In this document: positions 45,441 to 56,045 of the stretch, in pieces | How positions within the stretch are numbered: the first letter of the stretch is position 1 | How the letters are laid out: the number at the start of each line of letters is the position of its first letter | The notes under the pieces: generated by a model | The model's database searches: none | Seen by the model: only the letters and a program-made list of their open reading frames with translations | Told to the model about the DNA's origin: nothing | NCBI RefSeq assembly: GCF_000321225.1 | Contig: NW_004450276.1 | Coordinates: 5,285,387-5,349,386 of the forward strand | Length of the DNA: 64,000 nucleotides | Origin: Odobenus rosmarus divergens | Lineage: Eukaryota; Chordata; Mammalia; Carnivora; Odobenidae | Direction of reading: 5' to 3' | Made by a program: the position numbers and the translations under genes

Positions 45441-46149
45441 TGTCTGAGCAGAAGCAGGCCTTGGAGACCGTCCATTCCTGGCCTTCATTCCAGGCAAAGA
45501 AAGTTCAATACAAGGCCTTTCCCAGACTTGTCATAATCCTTGAAGACCTATCTGCAGTGTCTCATTTCCTCACCCTGGAAATAAACACATTTTCAGATGA
45601 GTTAGTCCATACTGAAATGTTACTGAGTACTAAAGGGTTAATTGTGTTTTTCTCTCATGCACCCTTCCCCCACCCCCACCCCGTCAAGGATGCTACACCT
45701 GAGGCTGACCTCCCCCCACCACAGCCCCCTCTTGCACCAGCCCCTCCCTTGCTGGCCAATGGGCATTCATCCCCAGATTCAGAGGAGAAACTCCACCATG
45801 CCTGAATTCTTGAGTTGATGCCAAGAAACAGCCCGCTGGAGCAGAACTGTTTGAGATTAGAGCTTCACGTAGCTGCCAAGGATAGATTCTGCTGGCTGCC
45901 CTGGGAACTCATGCCCGTGTAGCCCTACCCAAGTAGAGTGAACACAGAGCTAGCCCTCGCAAGACCTAGGAAGCAAGAGAGGGGCGCTCAGGGGCCCCAG
46001 GGAGCCCTGTCATCACCCCAACCTGGGGCCGCCAGCAAGCCAGGGGCCAAGGAGCCAGGCTGTGCTTCCAGAATCCATGCTGTGGTGAGAGACACAGTGG
46101 AAACAACCCCCAGGTGGCACTTCCAGCTCCCAGACCCAGCTGTGTGTGA
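45441..46149. other. no feature recognised
   Basis: Unique sequence. A C-rich tract at about 45666-45681 has quadruplex potential on the reverse strand. Confidence 0.5.
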
Positions 46150-46280
46150 CCCGGAACCGCCTGGGAGCTTTCTCAAAGTCGATCTGCTGTGCCCTGGCCC
46201 AGATATACCTACTGCATCAACACCTCAAAGGGTAGGCCCCAGAATCTGCAAGTGATTCCGACAACCCTGTTTGGGAATAA
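46150..46280 (+). mobile_element. MER5A-like hAT fragment
   Basis: CGGAACCGCCTGGGAGCTTT, GTAGGCCCCAGAATCTGCAA and GTGATTCCGACAACCCTGTT follow the MER5A order ('atcacctgggagcttgtt ... gcccgagaatctgcat'). Confidence 0.55.
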
Positions 46281-46769
46281 CTGTCCTACAGGCTGATGGA
46301 CCTCTGTTCTCTCCCCTCTTTCTATACCTCTTTTCTGCATCCCTGGGAGGGAATTTGGCCCATCAATTTACACCAATTGACTGTCGGCACTAAGCCTGAT
46401 CTGTCGTTTCCAGGATGAGCCTAGCTCTGTGCTCCTGAGTCCTCTGTGAGTGGACAGCCCAGAGCAGAATCTCTGCTAACTAACATGAGTTTGAGTTTTC
46501 CTCCGTTATGAAGTAGGGGATGAAAAGCAATTGCAAAATTTCATTTGCTCAATTCAAGAAATTCTAGCACCCTCTCTAGCTTGGAGAGGGGTAGCAAAGG
46601 TGAGCAAGCCACATTCCTCAATGTCAGGAGCTGGGCCTCCTGGTGGGAAACTGGACCTGTAAAGGGCTGAGCGGGAAGAGGATGCTGGTGGAAGCCGCCA
46701 TTCCTGGGGGGAAGCCATCTTTGCTGGGACTGTGCTCTGGGAGGGTTATGCTCCATCAGAACCTGAAAA
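46281..46769. other. no feature recognised
   Basis: Unique sequence. No supported feature. Confidence 0.5.
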
Positions 46770-46780
46770 GTAAGGTTCTT

Positions 46781-47031
46781 TTTTTTTTTAAGATTTATTT
46801 ATTTATTTGAGAGAGAGAGCACGTGGGTGAGTAGGGGAGGGGCAGAGAGCGAGAATCTCAAGCAGATTCACCACTGAGTGAGGAGCCCATTGCAGAACTA
46901 GATCTGGTGAAAGTGCAGAGCCCATTGCAGGACAACCCATGAGATCATGACCAAGAGTCAGATGCTTAACCAACTGAGCCTCCCAGGCACCTCTTTTTTT
47001 GTTTTGTTTTTAAAGATTTATTTATTGAAAT
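46781..47031 (-). mobile_element. older SINEC plus a second SINE tail in one insertion block
   Basis: A reverse-strand SINE (46781-46994; AAGATTTATTTATTTATTTG ... CTTAACCAACTGAGCCTCCC) is followed by an extra tail-like piece TTTTTAAAGATTTATTTATT (about 47009-47028). The whole block is flanked by GTAAGGTTCTT at 46770-46780 and 47032-47042. A 13-bp motif GAGCCCATTGCAG is duplicated inside (46883 and 46918). Confidence 0.85.
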
Positions 47032-47042
47032 GTAAGGTTCTT

Positions 47043-47839
47043 CCTACTGTACCTGCAGGCTCTGGTCCCAAGCGTGTTCCAGGTGAGGGTACATTTCAGG
47101 ACTCCTGGGGTTAACTTTCTGTTCCACCACGTGGCTGGCGCCAGACCTCTGAAAGTACCTTATTCAACTGAAACTGGGCTCTTGACTGATTCCATGGGGT
47201 GGAGCCCTTGTGTGTCACCTCCAGTCTAAAGATCTGAAGCTCCATCTCTTTCAGTGGCTAAGGCACTTTGACACCTGCCCCTGACTCCAGTTCCTTCTTT
47301 GGCTTCTCTTGCCTCCTCTCCTGCCCCTGAATCCCTGTCCCTGTGCCCCACGGTCTCTGATCCACGACTAGACTTCATCTACAGCCTGCCACCAATTCCC
47401 TCTGTCACTGCTCTCCCCTATTTGCCACAACCCCACCTGCTGCTTCTCGCTGGCTCTCCATGACCCTGACCACCTGCTCTCGCAAACGTCCCTCTTCCCT
47501 ACAGCCTGCATCTCCTAATACCACGCTCTCTGCCTGCCTCGTTTCCCCCACTCCTTCCCCCTTATGCCGTCTCTAACGGGAGTCTCTGATAATAGGAACT
47601 GTAAGTTGAAAGGGCACGCTTAGTTTTTATGCATAACTGTGTTTTCTTTATTTACCGTTACTGCCATGCAGTTAGTCGCCTTTTGAACCAATGATTTCTC
47701 CTAAAACAATATTCTTTTTTTTAAAACAATGCTCTTTTCATATTTTTATCTCTATAAGATTTCTGTTTCTTGATAATAATGGCAGTCATTTCTGCTTTTA
47801 TAGACCTAAGGAGTTAGAGGTGTTCATTTATAGCAATTC
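47043..47839. other. no feature recognised
   Basis: Unique, C-rich to AT-rich sequence. No supported feature. Confidence 0.5.
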
Positions 47840-48020
47840 TCAACCTTCACGAGGCCTCATAATTACCTACGAACCTTTTAAAAAACACAATGCCCAGCCT
47901 CCACCTTCAGACAGTTCAGTTCAATTGGTCTGAAGTTGGGCTCTACATCAGTATTTTAAACATAATTCCCAGGAGATGCTAATGTGCAGCCAGGCTTGAG
48001 ATTCACTGATTTATAGGAAA
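47840..48020 (+). mobile_element. MER5A-like hAT element
   Basis: CAATTCTCAACCTTCACGAG, CATAATTACCTACGAACCTT, AACACAATGCCCAGCCTCCA, and CCAGGAGATGCTAATGTGCA then TTGAGATTCACTGATT give the full MER5A order, nearly end to end. Confidence 0.8.
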
Positions 48021-48748
48021 ATCGTTCATGATAAATGTATATTCAAATAGTCAATTCCTGGAGGTCTTGATTTAAGGTGGTGGCTCCCAACCACATTCTT
48101 TTGAGGCAAAGGGAAAGATCTTAAAGCCCGCCCTACCTCACCCTTTCCAAATTACCAGTGGAAGAAAACTCTATAATAAGGAATGGAAAGTCAACAATCA
48201 CATGATTTCACATTACAGCACAACTCCACCTCTATCTGAGAGGAAACCCAGAGATTTGATAATTGGCTAGTGTTTTACAAGTTATTTAAAGAACATAAAT
48301 TGATTGGTAGCATATCACCTGTGACCTGTCCCTGCACAAGTAAATGTTAGGGGAATTATCTACTATGGACTTCAGTAAAAGACACATGGATGAATAGCAC
48401 TAGAACAATAGCACATCCACGTGTGGATTGAAGACGAGTTACTGGAAAATAACGAGCCAAAAATAGTGTTCATGAAAATATGCACCATAAACACTATCAC
48501 CATCACCAAACATCACTCAAACTAACAGGAATTTATTATTTAAAAGCATGACTAGCAGTCATTTGAAAGCACAACCACGTGTACACAAGGGACATAAGGC
48601 ATCTTTTTCCCAGTTTCCAGGAACTCCTTGAGTGTCTATACAGGACCCACTTCATAATGTTACCGACATTATGCACATGGCAGCTAACGTCTTAGAATAC
48701 TGAGGTAGTACCGTCAGTAAATGCTGGTAATGAAATAGATTTAATTTT
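48021..48748. other. no feature recognised
   Basis: AT-rich unique sequence. No supported feature. Confidence 0.5.
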
Positions 48749-48764
48749 AAACATAGCTATTCTT

Positions 48765-49680
48765 TTTTTTAAGTTTTTATTTTAATTCCAGTCAGTTAAC
48801 ATACAGTGTTCTTTTAGTTTTAGGTGTACAATATAGTGATTTAACACTTCCATACATCACCCGGTGCTCATCACAAGTGCCCTCCTTAATCCCCATCACC
48901 TGGTTTACCCATCCCCCCACCCTCCGCTCCTCTGGTAACCAGCAGCTTGTTCTCTGTAGTTAAGGGTCTGTTTCTTGGTTTGATTCTCTCATTTTTGCCC
49001 CCTTTGCTAGTTTGCTTTGTTTCTTAAATTCTACATATAAGTGAAATCATATGGTATTTGTCTTTCTCTGACTGACGTATTTCACTTAGCATTGTGCCCT
49101 CTAGCTCCATCCGTGTTGTTGCAAATGGCAAGATTTCATTCTTTTTATGGCTGAATAATATTCCATTGTATATACACCACATCTTCTTTATCCATTCATC
49201 AGTTGAAGGATACTTGGGCTGCTTCCATATCCTGGCTGTCATAAATAACGCTGCTTTAAATATAGGGATGCATGTATCCCTTTGAATTAATGTTTCTGTA
49301 TTCTTTGGGTGACTTACACAATAATGCAATTACTGGATCATAAGGTAGTTCTATTTTTAACTTGTGGGAGGAACCTCCATACTGTTTTCCACAGTGGCTG
49401 CCCCAGTTTGCATCCCCACCCTTGCAAGAGGGTTCCCCTTTCTCCACATCCTCACCAACACCTGTTGTTTCTTGTGTTGTTAATTTTAGCCGTTCTGACA
49501 GGTGTGAGGTGTGATATCTCATTGTGGTTCTGATTTGCATTTCCCTGATGGTAAGTGATGCTGAACATCTTTTCATGTGTTTGTTGGCCACCTGTATATC
49601 TTCTTGGGGAAATGGCTGTTCATGTCTTCTGCCCATGTTTTAATAGGGTTATTTGGTTTTGGGGTGTTGAGCTGTATAAG
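48765..49680 (-). mobile_element. LINE-1, 5'-truncated, relatively young
   Basis: 916 bp carrying the end of ORF2 and the 3' UTR on the reverse strand. ORF2 C-terminal residues are split between two frames: one (49256-49636) includes [12 protein letters not shown], the other (49024-49329) includes KYPSTDEWIKKMWCIYNGIL. At least one frameshift lies in the overlap, so it is dead. The target-site duplication AAACATAGCTATTCTT / AAACATAGCCATTCTT (48749-48764 and 49681-49696) differs at one base. Confidence 0.95.
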
Positions 49681-49696
49681 AAACATAGCCATTCTT

Positions 49697-51039
49697 AATT
49701 ACTCAGTAGGTTAGTGGTAAGTAGCTCTATAAATTGAACATAAAAATGAAAATTTGTGAAATACTGCCTCATTGGCCCAAAAGAATTCCCCCAAAAGCAC
49801 ATATATTTTTTATGTCTGTGTTGACCCATAAGGAGAACACACCTGGTCAAGGACAACAGTATGATATTCTTAGGTTTTTGAGGGATATAACTGACTGCCT
49901 TTTGAGACAGGAAAATACTGTTTGTTTTAATACATATTCAAGTACAGATCTGACCTGCCTTGTTATAAATACCTCCAGAAGCAAACATTTTTTTATTCTA
50001 ATGAATGTATTCGTTTATTCACCTGATCTTTCAGACAAAAAAGTCAGGTCTTAAACAACTGAGATGTACATACCAAGCGAAGGAAAAAAAATCACTTCGA
50101 ACAGGAAGATTTCCAAAGGCAAATTTGGCATATCCAAGTCTTTGACAGAAAACAACTTTTCCCCAAAATGGTAACTTACCAAGATTGAGAAATAGAAAAA
50201 AATTAGCCGAACAAAAATAGAACCAGTATATACGAGTTTAAACTCAAATATCCAGACCAAACATGATCAGTCAGATCTGAATATAAGAAAATCCAGAAAA
50301 CCTTACAAAATCTAGAGTCTCTGAGTCCCCTTGCAAAGATACTAGAATTTTTGAGGCTTAGCCGAAATGGAAAAGTAAAAACTTCTTTTTTTTTTTTCCG
50401 TTCTCATTCTCTCAATTTCCAAAAACAAAATAGCTGCCAGTTCCCGGAACTTTAGAAGCTTGCAATTTGCACATAATTACCTTAATAAGAATAAAATGCA
50501 TCCTATAAATACAACATAATGTAAAATTATTTTAATTCTGCAAGTTTAAAGCGAAGATGAGAATGGCTATTTTTAAGTTTCTGCAGAGCAAGAAGTTCAT
50601 GTGGTTTTTATCTCAGGACTGTCCAATACCTGGCACTGTACTTTCTATAATAGGGGTATTACCAGGCACATAGCTTCAACTAACTGATATGCTAGCTGGG
50701 CAGGGAAGACCCTGAGCACCTTCCGGAAGTCACCACAAGCACAACAGCTTGGCAGCAACCTTGTCCCTTTCCTTAAGTCTGAGACACTTCAGTCAGTGAC
50801 CAGCATCTGTGTTTCATAGAGCTTTGCCTCCAAGTTCACCAGCACAAGCAACCCCTCCACCCCGCACAGGCACAAGCAAGCCCAGTAGATGGGGGACTCA
50901 TCCCAACAACCACTTTCCAACAGGGACTCTGTGGAGCAGCAACAGAACCCAAATCGGGGGGGGGAAAAAGCCTCAAGCTTTCCAGGGTTTTGCTCCTTTT
51001 AGAAGGTAACCAAGCCCACACTCTGACCATCACTAGTAT
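49697..51039. other. no feature recognised (1.3 kb)
   Basis: AT-rich unique sequence. No supported feature. Confidence 0.5.
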
Positions 51040-51420
51040 TTCCCATAGTCAGCTTTGGCTACTGTAATAAAACGCCACAGAGCCGGTGGCTTAAACAACA
51101 GAAATTGATTTCCTCATAGTTCTGAAGGCTCGAAGTCCAAGATCAAGGTGCCAGCTGATTCAGTTGCTGCTGAGAACCTTCTTCCTGGCTTGCTTTCTCA
51201 CCATGTGCCCACCTGGCCTTTCCTTCATGCATGTACGTGGTGAGAGAGGGTGAGCTCTCTGGTCTCTTTCTTACATGGACCCTTACAGGATCAAGGCTTC
51301 ACCCTAATGATTTCATCTACCCCTAATTATATCCGAAGGCCCATCTCCAAATACCATCACCTTGGGGATTAGGGCCTCAACGAATGAATCTTGCAGGGAC
51401 ACATTCAGTCCATAATACCA
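51040..51420 (-). mobile_element. MaLR (MLT1/MST-type) LTR
   Basis: Antisense LTR: GGCTACTGTAATAAAACGCC, GGTGGCTTAAACAACAGAAA, CGAAGTCCAAGATCAAGGTG, CTAATTATATCCGAAGGCCC and ACACATTCAGTCCATAATAC. Nearly complete solo LTR. Confidence 0.85.
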
Positions 51421-51439
51421 AACTTCGCAGATCATTAGG

Positions 51440-51595
51440 AATCCCCTAAAACACTTGATGAAAACAAACCCAAACAAAACCAGATTCCTAGTACCTGCCC
51501 CTGGATGCTCTGATGTCAGAAGCTTAAGATGGAGCCCTGCAATCATCCAGAAAGATTCTGATGATCAGGCAAGTTTGGGAAACCCTGATCTGCCC
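51440..51595 (+). mobile_element. MER5A-like hAT fragment
   Basis: AACCAGATTCCTAGTACCTG, CCCCTGGATGCTCTGATGTC, and AGATTCTGATGATCAGGCAA with TTTGGGAAACCCTGA follow the MER5A plan. Confidence 0.65.
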
Positions 51596-51731
51596 TATGA
51601 TGTCTAAAGCATGAGTTTACTTTCTCTCTTCTGGACCCTTCTCCCCCACCCTGCTTTGGCAGAGGCAGGCCAGACTGGACACCATCACACCTGACTCCAG
51701 CACGGTTCAGAGCCAGGCACCGGTCTCACAT

Positions 51732-51760
51732 ACGGAGTCGACGCACATAACGGAGTCGAC
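51732..51760. repeat. short direct repeat (18-bp period)
   Basis: ACGGAGTCGAC occurs at 51732-51742 and 51750-51760, each holding a GTCGAC palindrome. Confidence 0.8.
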
Positions 51761-51959
51761 TGCAGCATCCCTGCAAAGGGTCGGCAGTCTTCCTGCACCC
51801 CCCGACCTTTTCCTTTCCTGGATGGGCTGGAGGAGGTGAAGTCTAAAGCGAGCCCCAGGGAAGAGGTGACCCCAGCAATCTTTGTGTTACTAAGGCGGTC
51901 TCCGTGATGTCCGCAACCCACTAGTACGGGAGAGTCACTGCAAATGCTGCATTTTGTAA

Positions 51960-52725
51960 AATCACAATGGACAAGCCTTTCTTTCCCATCACATAAAATT
52001 CCCCATTTTGACCATTTTTAAGCGTACAGCTCCGTGGCACTTAGTGGATTTCCACGGTTGGCAACCACTGGCATCACCCACTTCCAGAACTTTTTCTTCT
52101 TCCCCAATGGAAGCTCTGTAACCCATGAGGCACTGGCTCCCCCTTCCTCCCACCACCCACCCCCCAGCAAGCACCACTGTACATTCCGCTGTCTGTCTCT
52201 ATGACTTGGACAACTCTAGGTACCTCATATAAGTGGAATTATACAGTTTTTGTCCTTTTGTGACTGGTTTATTTCAATTTTCATCCGTTTTATGGCATGT
52301 ATTGGAATTTCCTTCCTCTTTGAGGCTGAATAATATTCCATTGTATCCATACACCACATTTTGTTTATCCATTTATCCATCAATGGATACTCGACTATTG
52401 TGAATGATGGTGCTATGAACATGGGTGTGTAAATATGCATTCAAGTCCCTGCTTTCAATTCTTTTGGGGTACATATGATAGGTCAATGTTTCATTTTTGA
52501 GGAGCCACCACACTGTTTTCCACAGCAGCTGCGCTATTTTGTATTCCCTCCAGCAATGCAGAAGGGTTCCAATTTCTCCACATCCTCATAGGCTTTGTTA
52601 TTTTCTGGTGTGTGTGTGTGTGTGTGTGTGTGTGTATTTGAATAGCCATCCTAATGTGTGTGACGTCCTAGCTCACTGTGGTTTTGATTTGCATTTCCCT
52701 AGTTATTAGTGAAGAGTCTTTCTTT
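51960..52725 (-). mobile_element. LINE-1 3' end, old
   Basis: Antisense L1 end of ORF2 and 3' UTR: TAATATTCCATTGTATCCAT, TATCCATTTATCCATCAATG, GAGGAGCCACCACACTGTTT, CCAATTTCTCCACATCCTCA, TTTGATTTGCATTTCCCTAG. It is diverged and contains a TG microsatellite. Confidence 0.9.
52608..52635. repeat. (TG)n microsatellite inside L1
   Basis: 28 bp of TG repeat grown within the old L1 ORF2 region. Confidence 0.9.
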
Positions 52726-52733
52726 TAGGGAAA

Positions 52734-52755
52734 AGAAGGAAGGAAGGAAGGAAGG
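52734..52755. repeat. (GAAG)n short tandem repeat
   Basis: Five GAAG-type units directly after the L1 fragment end. Confidence 0.8.
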
Positions 52756-53165
52756 TAAAATATAGTTCCAAAATTTAGGCCAGAAGATGGTCCCAGGAAA
52801 TGGAAGCAAATGTGCAGAACCACCGTAGAAGAGAGAATGATACAAGAAGGCAGCTCTACACATGTTAATCTCCCAAATACTTTTTCAAAATAAACGTATT
52901 GTTATCTTAAACAAAACAAAATCAGGAAGGTATCACTGCCCCCGAGGTACAGAAAGAAATTGAATTGCCACACGAATAAGCTTACAACGTACACAAGCTA
53001 TATGCAGAAAAATCAAGAAGTAACTACGGCAACCGGTTCTCTGACATTAAAAAAAAAAAAAGGATCAATTTATTCATTTACCACTTTAAAAATTCAGAGG
53101 AAATCCAATCTACCATGAGATCACTTTCACAGTGATGAATCAAATTGATAAAAATCTTCTTGCAG

Positions 53166-53353
53166 GGCGCCTGGGTGGCTCAGTTGGTTAAGCGACTGCC
53201 TTCGGCTCAGGTCATGATCCTGGAGTCCTGGGATCGAGTCCCGCATCGGGCTCCCTGCTCAGCGGGAGGCCTGCTTCTCCCTCTGACCCTCCCCCCCTCA
53301 TGTGCTCTCTCTCTCTCATTCTCTCTCTCAAAATAAAATAAAGTCTTAAAAAA
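53166..53353 (+). mobile_element. SINEC, 'GCGACTGCC' subfamily
   Basis: GGCGCCTGGGTGGCTCAGTT, AAGCGACTGCCTTCGGCTCA, CGAGTCCCGCATCGGGCTCC and CATGTGCTCTCTCTCTCTCA. A perfect 16-bp target-site duplication AAAAATCTTCTTGCAG lies at 53150-53165 and 53354-53369. Confidence 0.97.
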
Positions 53354-53369
53354 AAAAATCTTCTTGCAG

Positions 53370-54456
53370 CTTGCTAAAAGATAGGAACAAAAATTCCTTG
53401 TGTCACTTTAAAAATCTAAACCTCCGTGCTTTGTCAGCCAACATTCTTTGCCCAGGAGATTTACAGGTTTGGGGTTAAGCAAAATTCCCTAGGAGAGGGA
53501 TCAGGATAAGGGATTAGCAATAGGAAATTTGGCATCAGGCGAGGGAATGCTTCAGAAAATTGCCAATGTCTAACTTCCTTCCCCAGGTACACAGAAAGGA
53601 GTGTATGTACATCCATAACACAGGGGCTTTAAAAATGTGGACTAGTTTAACCTAACAGATAGGTAAACACTTGGAATCAGCATTTTAAAACTCACTGTAA
53701 AGGCGATTAATTCTACTAATTCTGTACAAAATACAACATAAAAAGAGTACCCCCTTCACTGTGATATACACAAAATCAGCATTATTTTTTGTTGTTTCTT
53801 TTATTTCTAAGGTGCAGCCACCTGGCAGGACACCACATTCTTTGGCCAGAAATTTAACTCTCATGCTTCTCCCTCCCTTCTCAAATCACATTATTGTCTT
53901 AAGAGGTCCAAAGTAAAGCCTTCAGAATGTTCTGGGGTCTGCATTTCCTGGCGAATTAAGAGGCAGACATTCCAGAGGAATAATCATTAGTGATGCCACT
54001 TGGTTGCAATCTGATGTTAAATGAAAATTCTCCTGTTCAAAAAGGCTGTCCCCGGGGTGCAGGGATCCCACACCTGTGGTGGATGGGGCCAAGCACTGGT
54101 GTGTCATCATGTGGCTGCCCCTGACAGGGCCATCTTGGTCAGTACAATCAGCCCAACCCTGGGCCAGGGGAGAATTAGGTTTGGAGAAGAGATAATAGGA
54201 GGTTAGGACCCTCCCAGTGGTCAGGGAGATCTGGGTGAAAGTGAAAAGTCAAGGAGAACTAGAGAGCCATCCTACTGAAGAAAAGAAATGGTCTCTGCTT
54301 TCTAGGCAAGCATTAGAATCCATTTACCCTCACCAAAGCCAGCATAATATTTTCTGAGCTCCGCTCCTGTTGGGTATTCCCTCCTTCCACAACCAAGATT
54401 TTCTGTTGGGATAAACATCCTTCAGCCAACGAATAATGGTTTTATCAGAGCTTTCC
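53370..54456. other. no feature recognised (1.1 kb)
   Basis: Unique sequence. No supported feature. Confidence 0.5.
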
Positions 54457-54682
54457 TGGGATGCCCAGGTGGCTCATTCGGTTAAGCCTCCTGTTCTTGA
54501 TTTTGGCTCAGGTCATGATCTCAGGGTCATGAGGTCAAGCCCCCCACCTCGCCACCCCCATCAGCCTTCCCCCTCAGCACTGAGTTTGCTTGAGATTCTC
54601 TCCCTCTGCCCCTCCCCCTCCCCCACTCACAAGCGTGCACGTGCGCTCTCTCTAAAAATAAATATTAAAAAAAAGGAAAAAA
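54457..54682 (+). mobile_element. SINEC, older type
   Basis: GGGATGCCCAGGTGGCTCAT, TTCTTGATTTTGGCTCAGGT, ATGATCTCAGGGTCATGAGG, then a C-rich expansion and an AAATAAATATTAAAAAAAA tail. Diverged; target duplication uncertain. Confidence 0.88.
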
Positions 54683-54729
54683 ATGCTTTTCTTGTGCATG
54701 CCTCCAATGGTCACCATTAAAAGATAAAC

Positions 54730-55066
54730 TGAATATATCAAAAATTTTAGGAGTTTATTGAGCATAAATCGATTAGAATCCGGCAGCAATAAACCAGAAG
54801 TGGTTAGGAGCGCTCCTCTGACAGGAGCCAAGGGAAAAATTTTTATAGAGAAAAGACAGAAGCAAAGAAAGGAAATTATTTGATTGGCTGCAGCTTAAAG
54901 CCTAGTTGGCTGTTTGTGACTGGCTGTCCTGAGATTTCAATTTCATAACCTTGAGGCATTTAGAGGCTTAGGTTTTGGTTTGCTCAGGTAGGCCAGGGCC
55001 GCGTCAGAGCTGCCTCAGCCCACTGGCCTCCTTGTTGAGCTAACTTCGTTTCACTGATACTGAGCA
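54730..55066 (-). mobile_element. probable ERV solo LTR
   Basis: GAGTTTATTGAGCATAAATC gives a reverse-strand AATAAA signal near one end. AAGGGAAAAATTTTTATAGA, TTTGATTGGCTGCAGCTTAA, GAGGCTTAGGTTTTGGTTTG and GAGCTAACTTCGTTTCACTG follow an LTR-like plan. Ends are approximate and no internal genes adjoin. Confidence 0.55.
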
Positions 55067-55173
55067 GTAGGAAAACAAAATAAATAACAGCCCTGTGCAT
55101 AGTACTATTTGAAATGCTAATCATTTAAGAGCCTATGCCTTTATTATAAGAATCAGTTAATAAGCTATTTTGA

Positions 55174-55312
55174 GGGCACCTGGGTGGCTCAGATGGTTAA
55201 AGGCCTGCCTTCGGCTCAAGGTCATGGTCACCACTCCCACTCCCCCTGCTTGTGTTCCCTCTCTCGCTGTGTCTCTCTCTGTCAAATAAATAAATAGAAT
55301 CTTGAAAAAAAT
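55174..55312 (+). mobile_element. SINEC with ~70-bp internal deletion
   Basis: The head GGGCACCTGGGTGGCTCAGA and GCCTGCCTTCGGCTCAAGGT join directly to CCACTCCCACTCCCCCTGCT, dropping the B-box region. The target-site duplication AATAAGCTATTTTGA (55159-55173 and 55313-55327) is perfect. Confidence 0.96.
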
Positions 55313-55462
55313 AATAAGCTATTTTGACTGAGGGTGGTTTCCAGAAAAAAGTAGCCTCATTAAGACAGAATATAAGAAAAAGCTATAAACCCGATTTTGC
55401 CAACTCTGTGCAGCAGAGTCATGACTGTATTTATTAGTTAGGATCACCCCATTTGAGAATCT

Positions 55463-55649
55463 TTTTTTTTTTTAAGATTTTATTTATTTATTTATTTAAG
55501 AGAGAGAGCATGAGCCAGGGGAAGGAACAGAGGGAGAAGCAGACTCCCTGCTGAGCAGGGAGCCTGATGCAGGACTCAATCCCAGGACTCTGGGATCATG
55601 ACCTGAGCCCAAAGGCAGATGCTTAACCAACTGAGCCACCCAGGCATCC
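55463..55649 (-). mobile_element. SINEC
   Basis: Poly-T, AAGATTTTATTTATTTATTT, GAAGCAGACTCCCTGCTGAG, GATCATGACCTGAGCCCAAA and GAGCCACCCAGGCATCC. Target-site duplication TGAGAATCT lies at 55454-55462 and 55650-55658. Confidence 0.95.
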
Positions 55650-55683
55650 TGAGAATCTATTTTTTTAACAGTACTCAATGGAG

Positions 55684-55734
55684 TTTTTAACCTAAGACAT
55701 AATGAACATTTTTAACCTAAGACATAATGAACAT
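55684..55734. repeat. perfect 25-bp tandem duplication
   Basis: Two identical adjacent units of TTTTAACCTAAGACATAATG plus GAACA, in unique sequence just after a SINE. Confidence 0.95.
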
Positions 55735-55844
55735 AGCAAAATTATCATTGGCACCAAGGATTCCCATAAACATTTGGAGATAAGATGGCCCACTCTAAAA
55801 CCAACTTGTAGTGGATAAGAGATAGGCAAGGTCACCCCCAAAAC

Positions 55845-56045
55845 AATAATCCTCAAACTTTTTGCCCATCAGACTCAAGTGGTATGTAGATTTAGAATTT
55901 AGATTCCTAGGCCTGGTCCCCGGAGACCCTGACTCAGACCATCTGTGGGGATGAGACCCGGGAATTTGTATACACATGCAAATGTGTATACACATACACA
56001 ACCACACACACACATGATTCTGATGCAAGTATTCAGAGGCTTACC
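55845..56045 (+). mobile_element. MER5A-like hAT element
   Basis: AATAATCCTCAAACTTTTTG, CCCATCAGACTCAAGTGGTA, AGACCCTGACTCAGACCATC, GAGACCCGGGAATTTGTATA, and ATTCTGATGCAAGTATTCAG. A CA-rich run lies inside. Confidence 0.75.
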
